42,307 bases of DNA, from the NCBI GenBank assembly GCA_007280205.1, contig QYPX01000013.1, positions 1 to 42,307 on the forward strand, read 5' to 3'. Shown here piece after piece: positions 24,681-33,368 of this stretch. Position numbers and translations under genes: made by a program. The stretch is from Comamonadaceae bacterium. GTDB taxonomy: Bacteria > Pseudomonadota > Gammaproteobacteria > Burkholderiales > Burkholderiaceae_C. Under the pieces are notes generated by a model. That model ran no database searches. It saw only the letters and a program-made list of their open reading frames with translations, and was not told the DNA's origin. Every line of letters begins with the position of its first letter. Position 1 is the first letter of the stretch.

Positions 24681-25619
24681 TTAGTTCAATAAGCTTTGGA
24701 TGTGTTGAGCTGTCATCAGATCCAGGTGCGCGCCGCCGCCTGACTTGAAGAGTGTGATTTCGGAATCACTGCGCCGTGCGGCGCATCGCCCGGTACATAG
24801 ATCAAACAAGTCCCCTTCAATGTCAGATCTCTGAATCACGCCATTGGCAATTGGCTGGGTCAGATCGCCCACATGTTCGACGGTAAACAAGCGGCTGTCC
24901 ACAAACAGTCGAGACCGGCGCACGGTCTCGTCGTCGGCTTCGCGCATGCAGGGGGTGTAGCCGCCGATCAGGTCGACATGGGTGCCTGGGGACAGCCATG
25001 AGCCGTTGATAAGTGGGCTGTAACTTGTAGTGGCACAACAAACAATGTCCGCGCATTTCACTGCCTCGCCAAGGTCCGAAACAGCTTGCGCGCAAGCAGC
25101 GTCCCGCACGTTCTGTGCAAGAACTTGCGCCTTGTGCGCCGTTCGGTTCCAGACCAACACCCGCTCCAAGTCTGGTCTGATGCTTTGATAGGCCTTTATC
25201 AAAAACGGCGCGAGATTGCCAGCACCCACCATCAGCAAGGTCTTAGCATCTTTGCGCGCCAGGTAGTCTGCACCCAGGGCCGAGTCTGCGGCGGTCTTCC
25301 AATAGGTCAGTTCGGTCCCGTCGATAAGCGCCTGAATGCTGCCGTCAAGGCCATCAAACAGGACATACAAAGCCTGAACAGCCGGTAGGCTGCGGTTGTC
25401 GGGAAAGAGCGTGCAGATCTTGATACCAAGGTTCCTTTCGTGCTGCCAGGCGGGCCAGATGAGAAATCCGTTTTCTGCACCGCTGGCGCTCTTGTGCTGC
25501 ATAAGTACGCGTTCAACTGCGGGGGGTGAGAAGCGGTGCGCCTGACGCAGGTGTTCAATCAGACCTGTGAAGTTCAATCGGCCGGCTATGGCGTCAGCGC
25601 TGATGTAGGCAGGTTGCAT
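24681..25619 (-). CDS. Ornithine cyclodeaminase/mu-crystallin family protein
   Basis: A 312-aa NAD(P)-binding protein of the OCD/mu-crystallin family. N-terminal substrate domain with MQHKSASGAENGFLIWPAW and GIKICTLFPDN; Rossmann motif LLMVGAGNLAPFLIKAY near residue 130; later STSY-type block CCATTSYSPLINGSWL and HVDLIGGYTPCMREAD. Members act as ornithine cyclodeaminase, ketimine or pyrroline-carboxylate reductase, or alanine/NMA dehydrogenases. Here it starts 8 bp after the flavoprotein gene, so it shares an operon with N-demethylating enzymes and might reduce or release a cyclic imine or amine product. The exact reaction cannot be read from sequence. Confidence 0.85.
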   Translation of the reverse strand: MQPAYISADAIAGRLNFTGLIEHLRQAHRFSPPAVERVLMQHKSASGAENGFLIWPAWQHERNLGIKICTLFPDNRSLPAVQALYVLFDGLDGSIQALIDGTELTYWKTAADSALGADYLARKDAKTLLMVGAGNLAPFLIKAYQSIRPDLERVLVWNRTAHKAQVLAQNVRDAACAQAVSDLGEAVKCADIVCCATTSYSPLINGSWLSPGTHVDLIGGYTPCMREADDETVRRSRLFVDSRLFTVEHVGDLTQPIANGVIQRSDIEGDLFDLCTGRCAARRSDSEITLFKSGGGAHLDLMTAQHIQSLLN

Positions 25620-25627
25620 TTGAATCC

Positions 25628-27607
25628 CTAAATTTTCATGCCGATGAGCCGACCCTCGTATATCGCATGCACGGCCAGCCGCGCAGCGACGTTGTCGCCC
25701 GCCATTGAAAACGATACGCCGCTTGCCACGAGTTCATCGGATAGACTGGTTTCGGCCGCATTGGTGGTCGCCAGCACCAGTGCATCGGCAGCGATGCGCG
25801 CCTCGCTGCCGTCCAGCATGTTGCGCACGGTGGCGGCATCGCCGTGCCACTGCGTCACCGCAGACTCAACAAACCATTGCACACCCAGCTTCTTCATCCG
25901 ACCCCTGAGGTTGCCGTCGCCCGCCGTTCGCTGTATCCAGAAACCGACCATGGGCCAGGAGGTGACGACGGTGACCTCGTGGCCCAGTTCGGCCAGATGC
26001 CATGCGGTCCCGCCGCCGCGCCAATCGCCCGTGTCGTCCACCAGAAGCACCCGCTTGCCGGGACGCGCGAGACGCCCCATCACGTCTTCGACGGACCAGA
26101 CGTTGGGCTTGTCCATTCCTGGCATGATTTCCTGTTCTGGCAAAGGTCTTTGAAAACCCGTGGCCGCAGGTTGAGATCCCGTCGCCACTACCAACTCGTC
26201 GGCGTCGAAAGCCATCACCTCATCCGCGTCCATTGGTGCGTTCAGACGAACTTCTACACCCAGTTGCTGCAGCTGGCGTTCGTACCAGGCTATCAGCTCC
26301 AATATCTGGGAACGCCGCGGCTGAAGACCTGCCAGACGAAACGCTCCGCCCAGTTGCGGGGAGGCCTCGGCCAACGTTACCCTGTGCCCCCTTTCGGCGG
26401 CAACCCGCGCAGCCTCCATGCCTGCGGGGCCACCCCCCACCACCAATACCTTCCTGGACTGGACGGCCTTTATGAAACGGTCCCCTCCCCATTCGAACTC
26501 TCGCCCGGCCGATGGATTGACCAGGCACGAGATCCAGTAGTCGCGCGACCTTCTGCCCCAGCACATCTGGTTGCATGAAATGCAGCCGCGCACATCCTCG
26601 GCACGGCCGTCTCGGGCCTTGTTCGCGAGATGAGGATCGGCGATCTGCCCGCGCACGATACTCACCAGGTCCGCCTGCCCCGACGCCACGACGTAGTCTG
26701 CGTTCTCCGGCGTGCGAATATGGCTTTCGGCTTGCACCAGCGCGTAGCGCACGACCTTCTTCAAGGCCTCGGCCAGCGGTGCGCCCAGCTTGTCGGCAAA
26801 CTGGAAAGTTGGAATCAACTCGGCGAAGTTGAAGTAGCCGCCGGTGCCGCAGCTGATGTAATCGATAAGGCGTCTTTCATCCAGCCACGCGGTGATTTCG
26901 CACAGGGTGTCGATTTGCATGGCGATGGAAACGCCGGTATCCACGCTGGCGTTCATGCCGATGATGAACTCATCCCCCACGATCACGCGCGTGCGTCTGA
27001 TGATTTCAGCGCTGAAGCGCATGCGGTTCTCGAGGCTGCCGCCCCAGCTATCGGTATGCCGGTTCGACCATGGCAACCAGAACTGTTCGATGAGACCGTT
27101 GTACGCGCCGAAGAGTTCCACGCCGTCGAAGCCCGCCCTTTGGGCCCGGGCTGCGGCGGCGACAAAGGCTTCAATGATTTCCTCGATCTCAGCCTCGCTC
27201 ATCGCGTGACTGCCATCGGAGTCGTGGTATGAAGGCAAGCCCGAAGGCGACCAGGAGGGCGCATAGGAATTGTCAAAGTCCCCATGTTGTCCTACGTGGT
27301 ACAACTGCTGAATCATCACAACGCCCTCGGCATGACAGGCGTCCACAATGACTTTGAGTGGTGCGACGATGGCGTCATCCGAGTGGCGCATGTTGCCGCG
27401 CGTGAGCACGGCCGTGCGATGCACCGGCACCGGTTCCACCACAATCATCGCCGTCCCGCCCTTGGCCCGCTCCAGGTAATAGGCCAGGTGCCGTTCTCCA
27501 GGGATGCCGTCCTCGGCCATATTGGCAGTGTGAGCGCCAAACACGACACGGTTGCGCAATGTTCTGTGGCGCAGCTTTATGGGGGCGAACAGGTGAGGGA
27601 AATGCAT
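25628..27607 (-). CDS. TMADH/old-yellow-enzyme-type FMN, Fe-S, FAD oxidoreductase
   Basis: A 659-aa protein of the trimethylamine dehydrogenase / 2,4-dienoyl-CoA reductase / N-methylproline demethylase family. Residues 1 to about 370 form an FMN TIM barrel (LFAPIKLRHRTLRNRVVFGAH at the start). The [4Fe-4S] cysteines are 342, 345, 349 and 361 (CISCNQMC ... C). A nucleotide-binding fold begins with VLVVGGGPAGMEAARVAAERG (387 on), and a second one has RVLLVDDTGDWRGGG. The Cys that binds FMN covalently in TMADH is absent (GAHTANMA at that place). The neighbours, an MttB-family protein and a dimethylglycine dehydrogenase homologue, point to N-demethylation of a methylated amine or amino acid. A StcD-like N-methylproline role is possible, not proven. 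Confidence 0.85.
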   Translation of the reverse strand: MHFPHLFAPIKLRHRTLRNRVVFGAHTANMAEDGIPGERHLAYYLERAKGGTAMIVVEPVPVHRTAVLTRGNMRHSDDAIVAPLKVIVDACHAEGVVMIQQLYHVGQHGDFDNSYAPSWSPSGLPSYHDSDGSHAMSEAEIEEIIEAFVAAAARAQRAGFDGVELFGAYNGLIEQFWLPWSNRHTDSWGGSLENRMRFSAEIIRRTRVIVGDEFIIGMNASVDTGVSIAMQIDTLCEITAWLDERRLIDYISCGTGGYFNFAELIPTFQFADKLGAPLAEALKKVVRYALVQAESHIRTPENADYVVASGQADLVSIVRGQIADPHLANKARDGRAEDVRGCISCNQMCWGRRSRDYWISCLVNPSAGREFEWGGDRFIKAVQSRKVLVVGGGPAGMEAARVAAERGHRVTLAEASPQLGGAFRLAGLQPRRSQILELIAWYERQLQQLGVEVRLNAPMDADEVMAFDADELVVATGSQPAATGFQRPLPEQEIMPGMDKPNVWSVEDVMGRLARPGKRVLLVDDTGDWRGGGTAWHLAELGHEVTVVTSWPMVGFWIQRTAGDGNLRGRMKKLGVQWFVESAVTQWHGDAATVRNMLDGSEARIAADALVLATTNAAETSLSDELVASGVSFSMAGDNVAARLAVHAIYEGRLIGMKI

Positions 27608-27666
27608 GGTTTCAAGAGATCAATGGCGCACCGAGCTCTCGTGTTGCACCAAACGTTGGTCGCATG

Positions 27667-29229
27667 TCAGTACCATTGATCCGTCATGGACCCCTTCTTT
27701 CGGTCTCTGAAGTCTCTCAAAGCCTCATCTATCGCGGGGTCCATGCTTGGCGCCTCGTACTCGGCCAACGCCGCCTTCCATCTCGTATTCGCGCGCGTCG
27801 CACTGTCTGTTTTCCCGCTTTCCGACCAACTCTCAAATGGCGTATTGTCCGAAATGGTCGAGTCAAAGAAGGCGGTAGTGTAGTTGGCCATGGTGTGCGC
27901 ACATCCCAGAAAATGACCGCCGGGGCTGACTTCCTTATAGGCATCCAGCGCCAGCGCGTTTTCATCTACGGTGATTCCGCCCAGATAGCTGTGCAGCGCG
28001 CCACAGAAATCGGCGTCCATCATGAATTTTTCGTAACTCATGGACAGCAACCCTTCGAGAAAACCGGCCGAATGCAAAATGAAATTGGCCCCGCAGTGGA
28101 TGGCCGACAGCATGGACATCACGCTCTCCTGCATGGCCTGTCCGTCTGGCAGTTTGGAGGTCGTGAACGAACCGGCGCAGCGCAGCGGCAATCCCAGTCG
28201 GCGCGCCAGCTGCCCTATCACGAGCGAACCCAGTGCTGGCTCGGGGGTGCCGAATGTGGGTGAGCCTGAACGCAATGACATGCTCGACATGAAGTTTCCG
28301 AAAATCACCGGCGCCCCGGGACGCTCAAGCTGGGTCATGGCGCAGCCCACCATCGTTTCAGCCAGCGCCTGTGCAATCGCACCCGCATTCGTGACTGGCG
28401 CCATCGTTCCGCCCAAAATGAACGGCACGATGACTGCCGCTTGATTGGCACGTGCATAGGCACGCGCAGACTTGGTCATCGTGCCATCCCACAGCAACGG
28501 CGAATTCACGTTCACATTGCCCATGATGACGCAGTTCTTGTCCACGAAGGCTTCCCCGAACAACAGACGCGTCATGGCAATGGAGTCCTGCGCGCGCTCC
28601 TCGGAGGTGACCGAGCCCATGAAGGGTTTGTCCGAGTAGCGCGCATGCGCGTACACCATGTCAAGGTGGCGCTTGTTTACCGGCACATCGGTAGGTTCGC
28701 ACACGGTACCGCCAGAGTGGTGCAGCCACGGGCAGGAGTAGGTGAGTTTGACGAAATTCTGAAAGTCCTCCAGCGTGCCGTAGCGACGCCCCCGGTCCAG
28801 ATCCATCACAAACGGAGCGCCATAGGCCGGCGCAAACACCACATTGTTGCCGCCAATTCGCACCGAGTGCGCCGGATTGCGGGCGTGTTGTGTGAACTCT
28901 TTGGGCGCGGTCTTCAGAATATCGCGCAGGTGGCCGGGTTCAAAGCGCACGCGAATGCCTTCAACCTTGGCTCCAGCCTTGCGAAACAAGGCAAGGCATT
29001 CATCGTCATCACGGATGTCCAACCCAACTTCGGCAAGAAGGCGGTCGGTGCTGCTTTCTATTTTCTGCAGGCCTTCCTCTGAGATGACGTCGTAGGCCGG
29101 GATGCATCGTTGGATATACGCCGGTCCGGTGATCTTGGCTTTGGGGTCGCGGCGTTCGCGACCGCCACGGCGCGGCTTGCGGTCTTGCGCTGCGGTCTCG
29201 GCCGTCACCGCCGTCGTCGAGTGAGTCAT
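27667..29229 (-). CDS. Non-pyrrolysine MttB-family (trimethylamine/betaine) methyltransferase
   Basis: A 520-aa member of the MttB superfamily. Characteristic blocks: RLLAEVGLDIRDDDECLALFRKAGA, FAPAYGAPFVMDLDRGRRY, FVKLTYSCPWLHHSGGT, and CGANFILHSAGFLEGLLSMSYEKFMMD. The pyrrolysine-bearing trimethylamine enzymes have an in-frame TAG; this gene has none, so it belongs to the larger non-Pyl group that includes glycine betaine, proline betaine and carnitine methyltransferases. No corrinoid-binding protein or reactivase gene is seen in the window. It begins 14 bp after the dimethylglycine-dehydrogenase-like gene. The N-terminal 30 residues are Arg-rich and not conserved. Confidence 0.88.
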   Translation of the reverse strand: MTHSTTAVTAETAAQDRKPRRGGRERRDPKAKITGPAYIQRCIPAYDVISEEGLQKIESSTDRLLAEVGLDIRDDDECLALFRKAGAKVEGIRVRFEPGHLRDILKTAPKEFTQHARNPAHSVRIGGNNVVFAPAYGAPFVMDLDRGRRYGTLEDFQNFVKLTYSCPWLHHSGGTVCEPTDVPVNKRHLDMVYAHARYSDKPFMGSVTSEERAQDSIAMTRLLFGEAFVDKNCVIMGNVNVNSPLLWDGTMTKSARAYARANQAAVIVPFILGGTMAPVTNAGAIAQALAETMVGCAMTQLERPGAPVIFGNFMSSMSLRSGSPTFGTPEPALGSLVIGQLARRLGLPLRCAGSFTTSKLPDGQAMQESVMSMLSAIHCGANFILHSAGFLEGLLSMSYEKFMMDADFCGALHSYLGGITVDENALALDAYKEVSPGGHFLGCAHTMANYTTAFFDSTISDNTPFESWSESGKTDSATRANTRWKAALAEYEAPSMDPAIDEALRDFRDRKKGSMTDQWY

Positions 29230-29243
29230 AGCGTGTCCTTTTT

Positions 29244-31658
29244 TTAGCTGCGCATGCGCAAACCCTTGGGGTCGTACAGCGCACCGCTTTGCACCTGCGC
29301 CGAATAGCGCTGGCCGTTGATCTCCACATCCACCACTGTGCCCGCCACCGCGACCTCCGTTGGCACATACGCAAACGCCATGGATCTTCCCAGCGCATGC
29401 GCGTAGCCACCGGATGACACGTAACCAATCGCCCTGTCGCCGATCAGCACCGCTTCATCGTTGGACACGTCAATGTCGGTAGTGTGTAAGACCAAGGTAA
29501 CCAGCTTGCTCGTCGGACCTATGGCTTTTTCAAGCAGCGCTGCTTGCTTGCCGATGAACTCCTTGTCCCACTGGATAAAGACGTCCATTCCGCTCTGCGC
29601 CGCGGTGAAGTCGGGCCTGTAGTCCAGCGTCCAAACGCCCCAGGCCTTTTCCAGACGCATACTCATGAGCGCGCGTGCGCCGTACCAACGCAGACCCAGA
29701 CTCTCACCTGCCACGTCAATGGCTTCGGCTAAGCGGCGCTGATAGGGTGGAGACACATAGATCTCGTAGCCCAACTCACCTGAGAAAGATACGCGTACCA
29801 CGATGGCAGGAACACCCGCCACAAAGGTCTTGCGGATATCGAGGAACTTGAAGGCCTCGTTAGACACGTCGTCACGACTCAGCGTCGCGAGCAATTCACG
29901 GGATTTGGGACCAGAGATAGCGATGCCGTGCAGGTCGTCGCTCAGATTTTTGTAACTTACGCCTGCCGACGGCAGATAGCTTTCAAACCAGCGGCGATGT
30001 GCCTCCTGCATAGCGCCCGAGCCAAAGAGCATGAAGTGTCTCTCAGCCAGGCACGCCACCGTTAGGTCCCCGTACAACTTGCCCTTGGGCGTGAGCATGG
30101 GCGTGAGGGCGACGCGCCCGACCTTGGGTACCCGTCCGGCCAGCACATGGTCGAGGTACGCGCGTGCACCATCGCCTTTGACTTCGTGCTTGGCGTAGTT
30201 GGCAATTTCCAGCGCGCCCACGGCTTCGCGCACCGCCTTGACTTCGCGCGCCACAAAGTCGTGTGCACGGGAGCGATTGAAGGTGGGCTGTTCGTGCGCA
30301 TCATCTGGACCATTGGCGAACCACAATGCATGCTCCAACCCGAAGCCCTGACCCCAAACGGCGCCGCGCTCGCTGAGGCGGTCGTAGATCGCCGTCGTCT
30401 TCTGCCGCCTGCCTTTGGGCAAGGTCTCATTCGGGAAGGTCATCACGAAGCGGCGTTCATAGTTTTCCGTGGACTTGACCGTCCCCCAGTCCGGTGAGGC
30501 GAAGTTGCCAAAGCGGGCCACGTCCATGGCCCATACGTCTATGCCGGGTTCGCCGTCGATCATCCACTCGGCCATGCACTTGCCCACACCGCCGCCCTGG
30601 CAAAACCCCGCCATCACGCCGACCGCCACCCAGTAGTTGCGCATTCCCGCAACGGGACCGATCAATGGATTGCCGTCCGGCCCAAAAGTGAACGGACCGT
30701 TGATGAAGTTCTTGATGCCGGTGCGGCCCAGAACGGGAATGCGCTCAAACGCGAGTTCCAAGCGTTCTGCAATACTGTCCAATTGTGGCTGCAGCAACTC
30801 GTGCCCAAAGTCCTTCGGCGTGCCCCTGATCGACCACGGCGTAGCCCGCGGCTCATAGGTTCCTAGCAGCATGCCTTTGCTTTCCTGGCGGAAATACATA
30901 TTTCCTTCGTAGTCGATGCCGGCCGGCAGGCGTTGATTGCCGCGCGCCACGATTTCGGGGATGTCTTCGGTGATCAGGTAGTGGTGCTCCATCGGTTGCA
31001 CCGGAAGGTGTATGCCAGCGAGATGCCCCACCTCGCGTGCCCACAGACCACCTGCGTTGACAATCATCTCGGCGTTGATTGTTCCCTGTTCGGTCACCAC
31101 ATCCCAGCTGCCGTCGCTGCGTTGCCTGGTCTCAAGCACTGGTGTGTGGGTGTGAAATTTTGCACCGTGCACCTGTGCCGCCTTGGCAAAGGCGTATGTC
31201 ACTCCCGACGGGTCCACATCGCCGTCCAGCGGGTCCCACAGTGCCGCAATGTAGCGTTTGGGATCGAGCAATGGGTGCAGCCGAGCGGCCTCCTCGACGC
31301 TGATGAATTCCTGGTCCATCCCCATGTAGCGCGCCTTTGAACGTTCACGCTTGAGGTAGTCATGCCATGCAGGAGTGGAGGCCAGATAAAAGCCCCCCGT
31401 GTTATGCATGCCCACGCTGTGGCCGGAGGTTTCTTCGATTTCCTGGTAGAGCTTGATGGAGTAGCTCTGCAGGCGCGAAATGTTCGGGTCCGAAGAAATG
31501 GTGTGAATCTGCCCTGCTGCGTGCCACGACGAGCCCGATGTGAGCTCGCTGCGCTCGAGCAGCACCACGTCCTTCCAGCCGAACTTGGCCAGGTGAAACA
31601 GGATGGAACAGCCCACCACTCCGCCACCGATAACCACCACCTTTGCATGCGTCTGCAT
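29244..31658 (-). CDS. Dimethylglycine/sarcosine dehydrogenase-like flavoprotein with GcvT domain
   Basis: An 804-aa protein. Residues 1 to about 400 are a DAO-type FAD domain with VVVIGGGVVGCSILFHLAKFG and SGSSWHAAG, where His46 matches the residue that binds FAD covalently in dimethylglycine dehydrogenase. Residues of about 420-800 are a GcvT/aminomethyltransferase folate domain (SGELGYEIYVSPPYQRRLAEA; KAWGVWTLDYRPDFTAAQSG). The family oxidises an N-methyl group and captures the C1 unit as 5,10-methylene-THF. It is the first gene of the minus-strand chain and is divergent from lysR, which probably controls it. Substrate could be dimethylglycine, sarcosine or another N-methyl amino acid. Confidence 0.92.
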   Translation of the reverse strand: MQTHAKVVVIGGGVVGCSILFHLAKFGWKDVVLLERSELTSGSSWHAAGQIHTISSDPNISRLQSYSIKLYQEIEETSGHSVGMHNTGGFYLASTPAWHDYLKRERSKARYMGMDQEFISVEEAARLHPLLDPKRYIAALWDPLDGDVDPSGVTYAFAKAAQVHGAKFHTHTPVLETRQRSDGSWDVVTEQGTINAEMIVNAGGLWAREVGHLAGIHLPVQPMEHHYLITEDIPEIVARGNQRLPAGIDYEGNMYFRQESKGMLLGTYEPRATPWSIRGTPKDFGHELLQPQLDSIAERLELAFERIPVLGRTGIKNFINGPFTFGPDGNPLIGPVAGMRNYWVAVGVMAGFCQGGGVGKCMAEWMIDGEPGIDVWAMDVARFGNFASPDWGTVKSTENYERRFVMTFPNETLPKGRRQKTTAIYDRLSERGAVWGQGFGLEHALWFANGPDDAHEQPTFNRSRAHDFVAREVKAVREAVGALEIANYAKHEVKGDGARAYLDHVLAGRVPKVGRVALTPMLTPKGKLYGDLTVACLAERHFMLFGSGAMQEAHRRWFESYLPSAGVSYKNLSDDLHGIAISGPKSRELLATLSRDDVSNEAFKFLDIRKTFVAGVPAIVVRVSFSGELGYEIYVSPPYQRRLAEAIDVAGESLGLRWYGARALMSMRLEKAWGVWTLDYRPDFTAAQSGMDVFIQWDKEFIGKQAALLEKAIGPTSKLVTLVLHTTDIDVSNDEAVLIGDRAIGYVSSGGYAHALGRSMAFAYVPTEVAVAGTVVDVEINGQRYSAQVQSGALYDPKGLRMRS

Positions 31659-31688
31659 TGAATGTCTCCCAGGTCCACTTTTGCATCA

Positions 31689-31742
31689 ATAAGATGGATG
31701 TATAGCACCCACACCGGATACGAAATCCCACTGACATCTTAT
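31689..31742. promoter_or_regulatory. Inverted repeat in the lysR / dehydrogenase intergenic region
   Basis: ATAAGATG (31689-31696) and CATCTTAT (31735-31742) are perfect inverted arms 38 bp apart, between the divergent starts at 31658 and 31799. A LysR-type regulator commonly binds such dyads next to its own gene. The spacing is wider than a single LysR box, so it may represent two half-operators. No clear promoter boxes are assigned. Confidence 0.5.
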
Positions 31743-31798
31743 CCGTGAGAGCCGCTTTTTACCTTCAATTGAATTCATCCATTGCATAATCTGGGCTT

Positions 31799-32707
31799 AT
31801 GTCTATAGACGTCAATCAACTCTCTTTGAACAATCTGGTTATTTTTGAATCGGCTGGTCGACTTGGCGGCTTCACGCGCGCAGCGGAAGAACTTGGGATC
31901 AGTCAGCCCGCGGTTAGCCACGCCATTCGCCTGTTGGAAACCGAGCTTGGATCTGTTCTCTTTGACCGTCGCAATCGAGGCGTCTTTCCGACACAGCAGG
32001 GAAGATTTTTGCTGGAGCAGGTGTCGACGGGATTGACGCTCATTCATCAGTCTTTGCGTGAAGTGCGTCTGATGAATGTGGAGCATCAAGTATCCATTGC
32101 CGTCTCCACTGCAACCGCAACTTGGTGGCTGCTGCCACGAATTGCGCGGTTCAAGAAACTGCATCCAAGGATTGAGCTTCGCTGCATCACGACCGACAGG
32201 GACCTGGATCTTTCCAGAGAACGAATAGACCTGGCCATTACCCTTGGATCAGGTAGCGTCGGCAACTACCAGAGTTGGCATTTTGTCGATGAGGAAGTCT
32301 ACCCCGTTTGCAGTCCCAAGTTGATGAAGGAAAGCGCCGGCATGAAGGACGTCAAGTCACTGACGCGGGTGCCCCTGCTTCACCTGGAAGAACGCTACAA
32401 GTCCCGAATCAATTGGGAACAGTGGATGGGACATTTTGGTGTGCGCCTGCGTCGCGATCAAGTCATGTTTCGATTCAACGACTATTCAATTGTTCTGCAA
32501 GCCGCCATCGAAGGGCAAGGGGTTGCGCAAGGTTGGCGGCACATCGTCGAACCCTTGATTGCGCAGGGATTGTTGGTACGTCCCCTCGAGCAGAGTGTCA
32601 CCACGAACCATCCCTTCTTCATCATTGCCCCGAAAGATCGGGAATTGCGCAGCGACGTTGCGTATTTGAAGAACTGGCTGGTAGCGGAGGCTGGGTCGGG
32701 CAAATGA
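31799..32707 (+). CDS. LysR-family transcriptional regulator (GcvA-like)
   Basis: A 302-aa protein with an N-terminal winged helix: LNNLVIFESAGRLGGFTRAAEELGISQ, then PAVSHAIRLLETELGSVLFDRRNRG. The C-terminal effector domain follows, with WWLLPRIARFKKLHPRIELR and the GcvA-like ending LLVRPLEQSV. It is transcribed divergently from the methyl-amine gene chain, the classic layout for control of the adjacent operon. Its 3' end overlaps by 86 bp the 3' end of the convergent 5-formyl-THF cyclo-ligase gene. The effector is unknown; a betaine or C1-folate intermediate would fit. Confidence 0.93.
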   Translation: MSIDVNQLSLNNLVIFESAGRLGGFTRAAEELGISQPAVSHAIRLLETELGSVLFDRRNRGVFPTQQGRFLLEQVSTGLTLIHQSLREVRLMNVEHQVSIAVSTATATWWLLPRIARFKKLHPRIELRCITTDRDLDLSRERIDLAITLGSGSVGNYQSWHFVDEEVYPVCSPKLMKESAGMKDVKSLTRVPLLHLEERYKSRINWEQWMGHFGVRLRRDQVMFRFNDYSIVLQAAIEGQGVAQGWRHIVEPLIAQGLLVRPLEQSVTTNHPFFIIAPKDRELRSDVAYLKNWLVAEAGSGK

Positions 32708-33323
32708 TGCATCTCGATTCAGTTAGCACCCCGTGAACGAAGATGTCGTGGGCCTGCATCGGAACCCGCTCCAGCAATTGCAGGTCAAACGCGCCTGCGA
32801 CGATCCAGGGCGTTGCGCCCAGGTCCAGGCAGGACCTAAGCAGCTTGTCGTAGTAACCCTTTCCGTACCCGACGCGTCCGCCCTGCGGGTCAAACGCGAC
32901 TCCGGGAGCAAGGACAAGATCGAGTGACTGCGCTGTCGCCAACTTGCAAGTTGCCGGATTGGGCTCGCGTATTCCCCACGGACCGTCGACCAGGGCGTCT
33001 TTATCAGTACCCACAAGGTAGAGATCGAGGCAATTCATTTTTTTGTTGATCCTGGGCAGTACCAGCGTCTTGCCACACCTATGAACTTCGGCGATGAATT
33101 CCACCGTGTCCATCTCGCTGCCAAAGCTGCAGTACGCCACGACGACGCGTGCGTGGCGGAATGCGTCCATGCCGAAGATCATCTCGACGATCGCCTGGCT
33201 TTGCTGCCGGTGTTCGGCGGTGGACAGCCCCTTTCTTTCCCTCAGAATTCTGTCCCTTACTTGCGCCTTATCGACATGGACGGCCGACGATTCGGGAAAT
33301 TCGGCTTGGCTGTCTTGCGTCAT
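32622..33323 (-). CDS. 5-formyltetrahydrofolate cyclo-ligase
   Basis: A 233-aa enzyme converting 5-formyl-THF to 5,10-methenyl-THF with ATP. It shows the family signature GVAFDPQGGRVGYGKGYYDKLL and RINKKMNCLDLYLV; the N-terminal helix KAQVRDRILRERKGLS is also typical. The C-terminal 30 residues (after VLTESRCIICP) are longer than the family norm and overlap the lysR 3' end. It lies 45 bp after the enolase-family gene on the same strand. Cyclo-ligase clears 5-formyl-THF, a side product that inhibits folate enzymes, so it suits high C1-folate flux. Confidence 0.92.
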   Translation of the reverse strand: MTQDSQAEFPESSAVHVDKAQVRDRILRERKGLSTAEHRQQSQAIVEMIFGMDAFRHARVVVAYCSFGSEMDTVEFIAEVHRCGKTLVLPRINKKMNCLDLYLVGTDKDALVDGPWGIREPNPATCKLATAQSLDLVLAPGVAFDPQGGRVGYGKGYYDKLLRSCLDLGATPWIVAGAFDLQLLERVPMQAHDIFVHGVLTESRCIICPTQPPLPASSSNTQRRCAIPDLSGQ

Positions 33324-33368
33324 GTTCGCGTCGAGAAAACTATTGACTCGGCATAAGTGGCTCAGTAT

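Noticed and set aside
27667-29229. Pyrrolysine-containing trimethylamine methyltransferase
   Set aside because: The MttB-family gene has no in-frame TAG and no pyl genes are seen; it belongs to the non-Pyl group.
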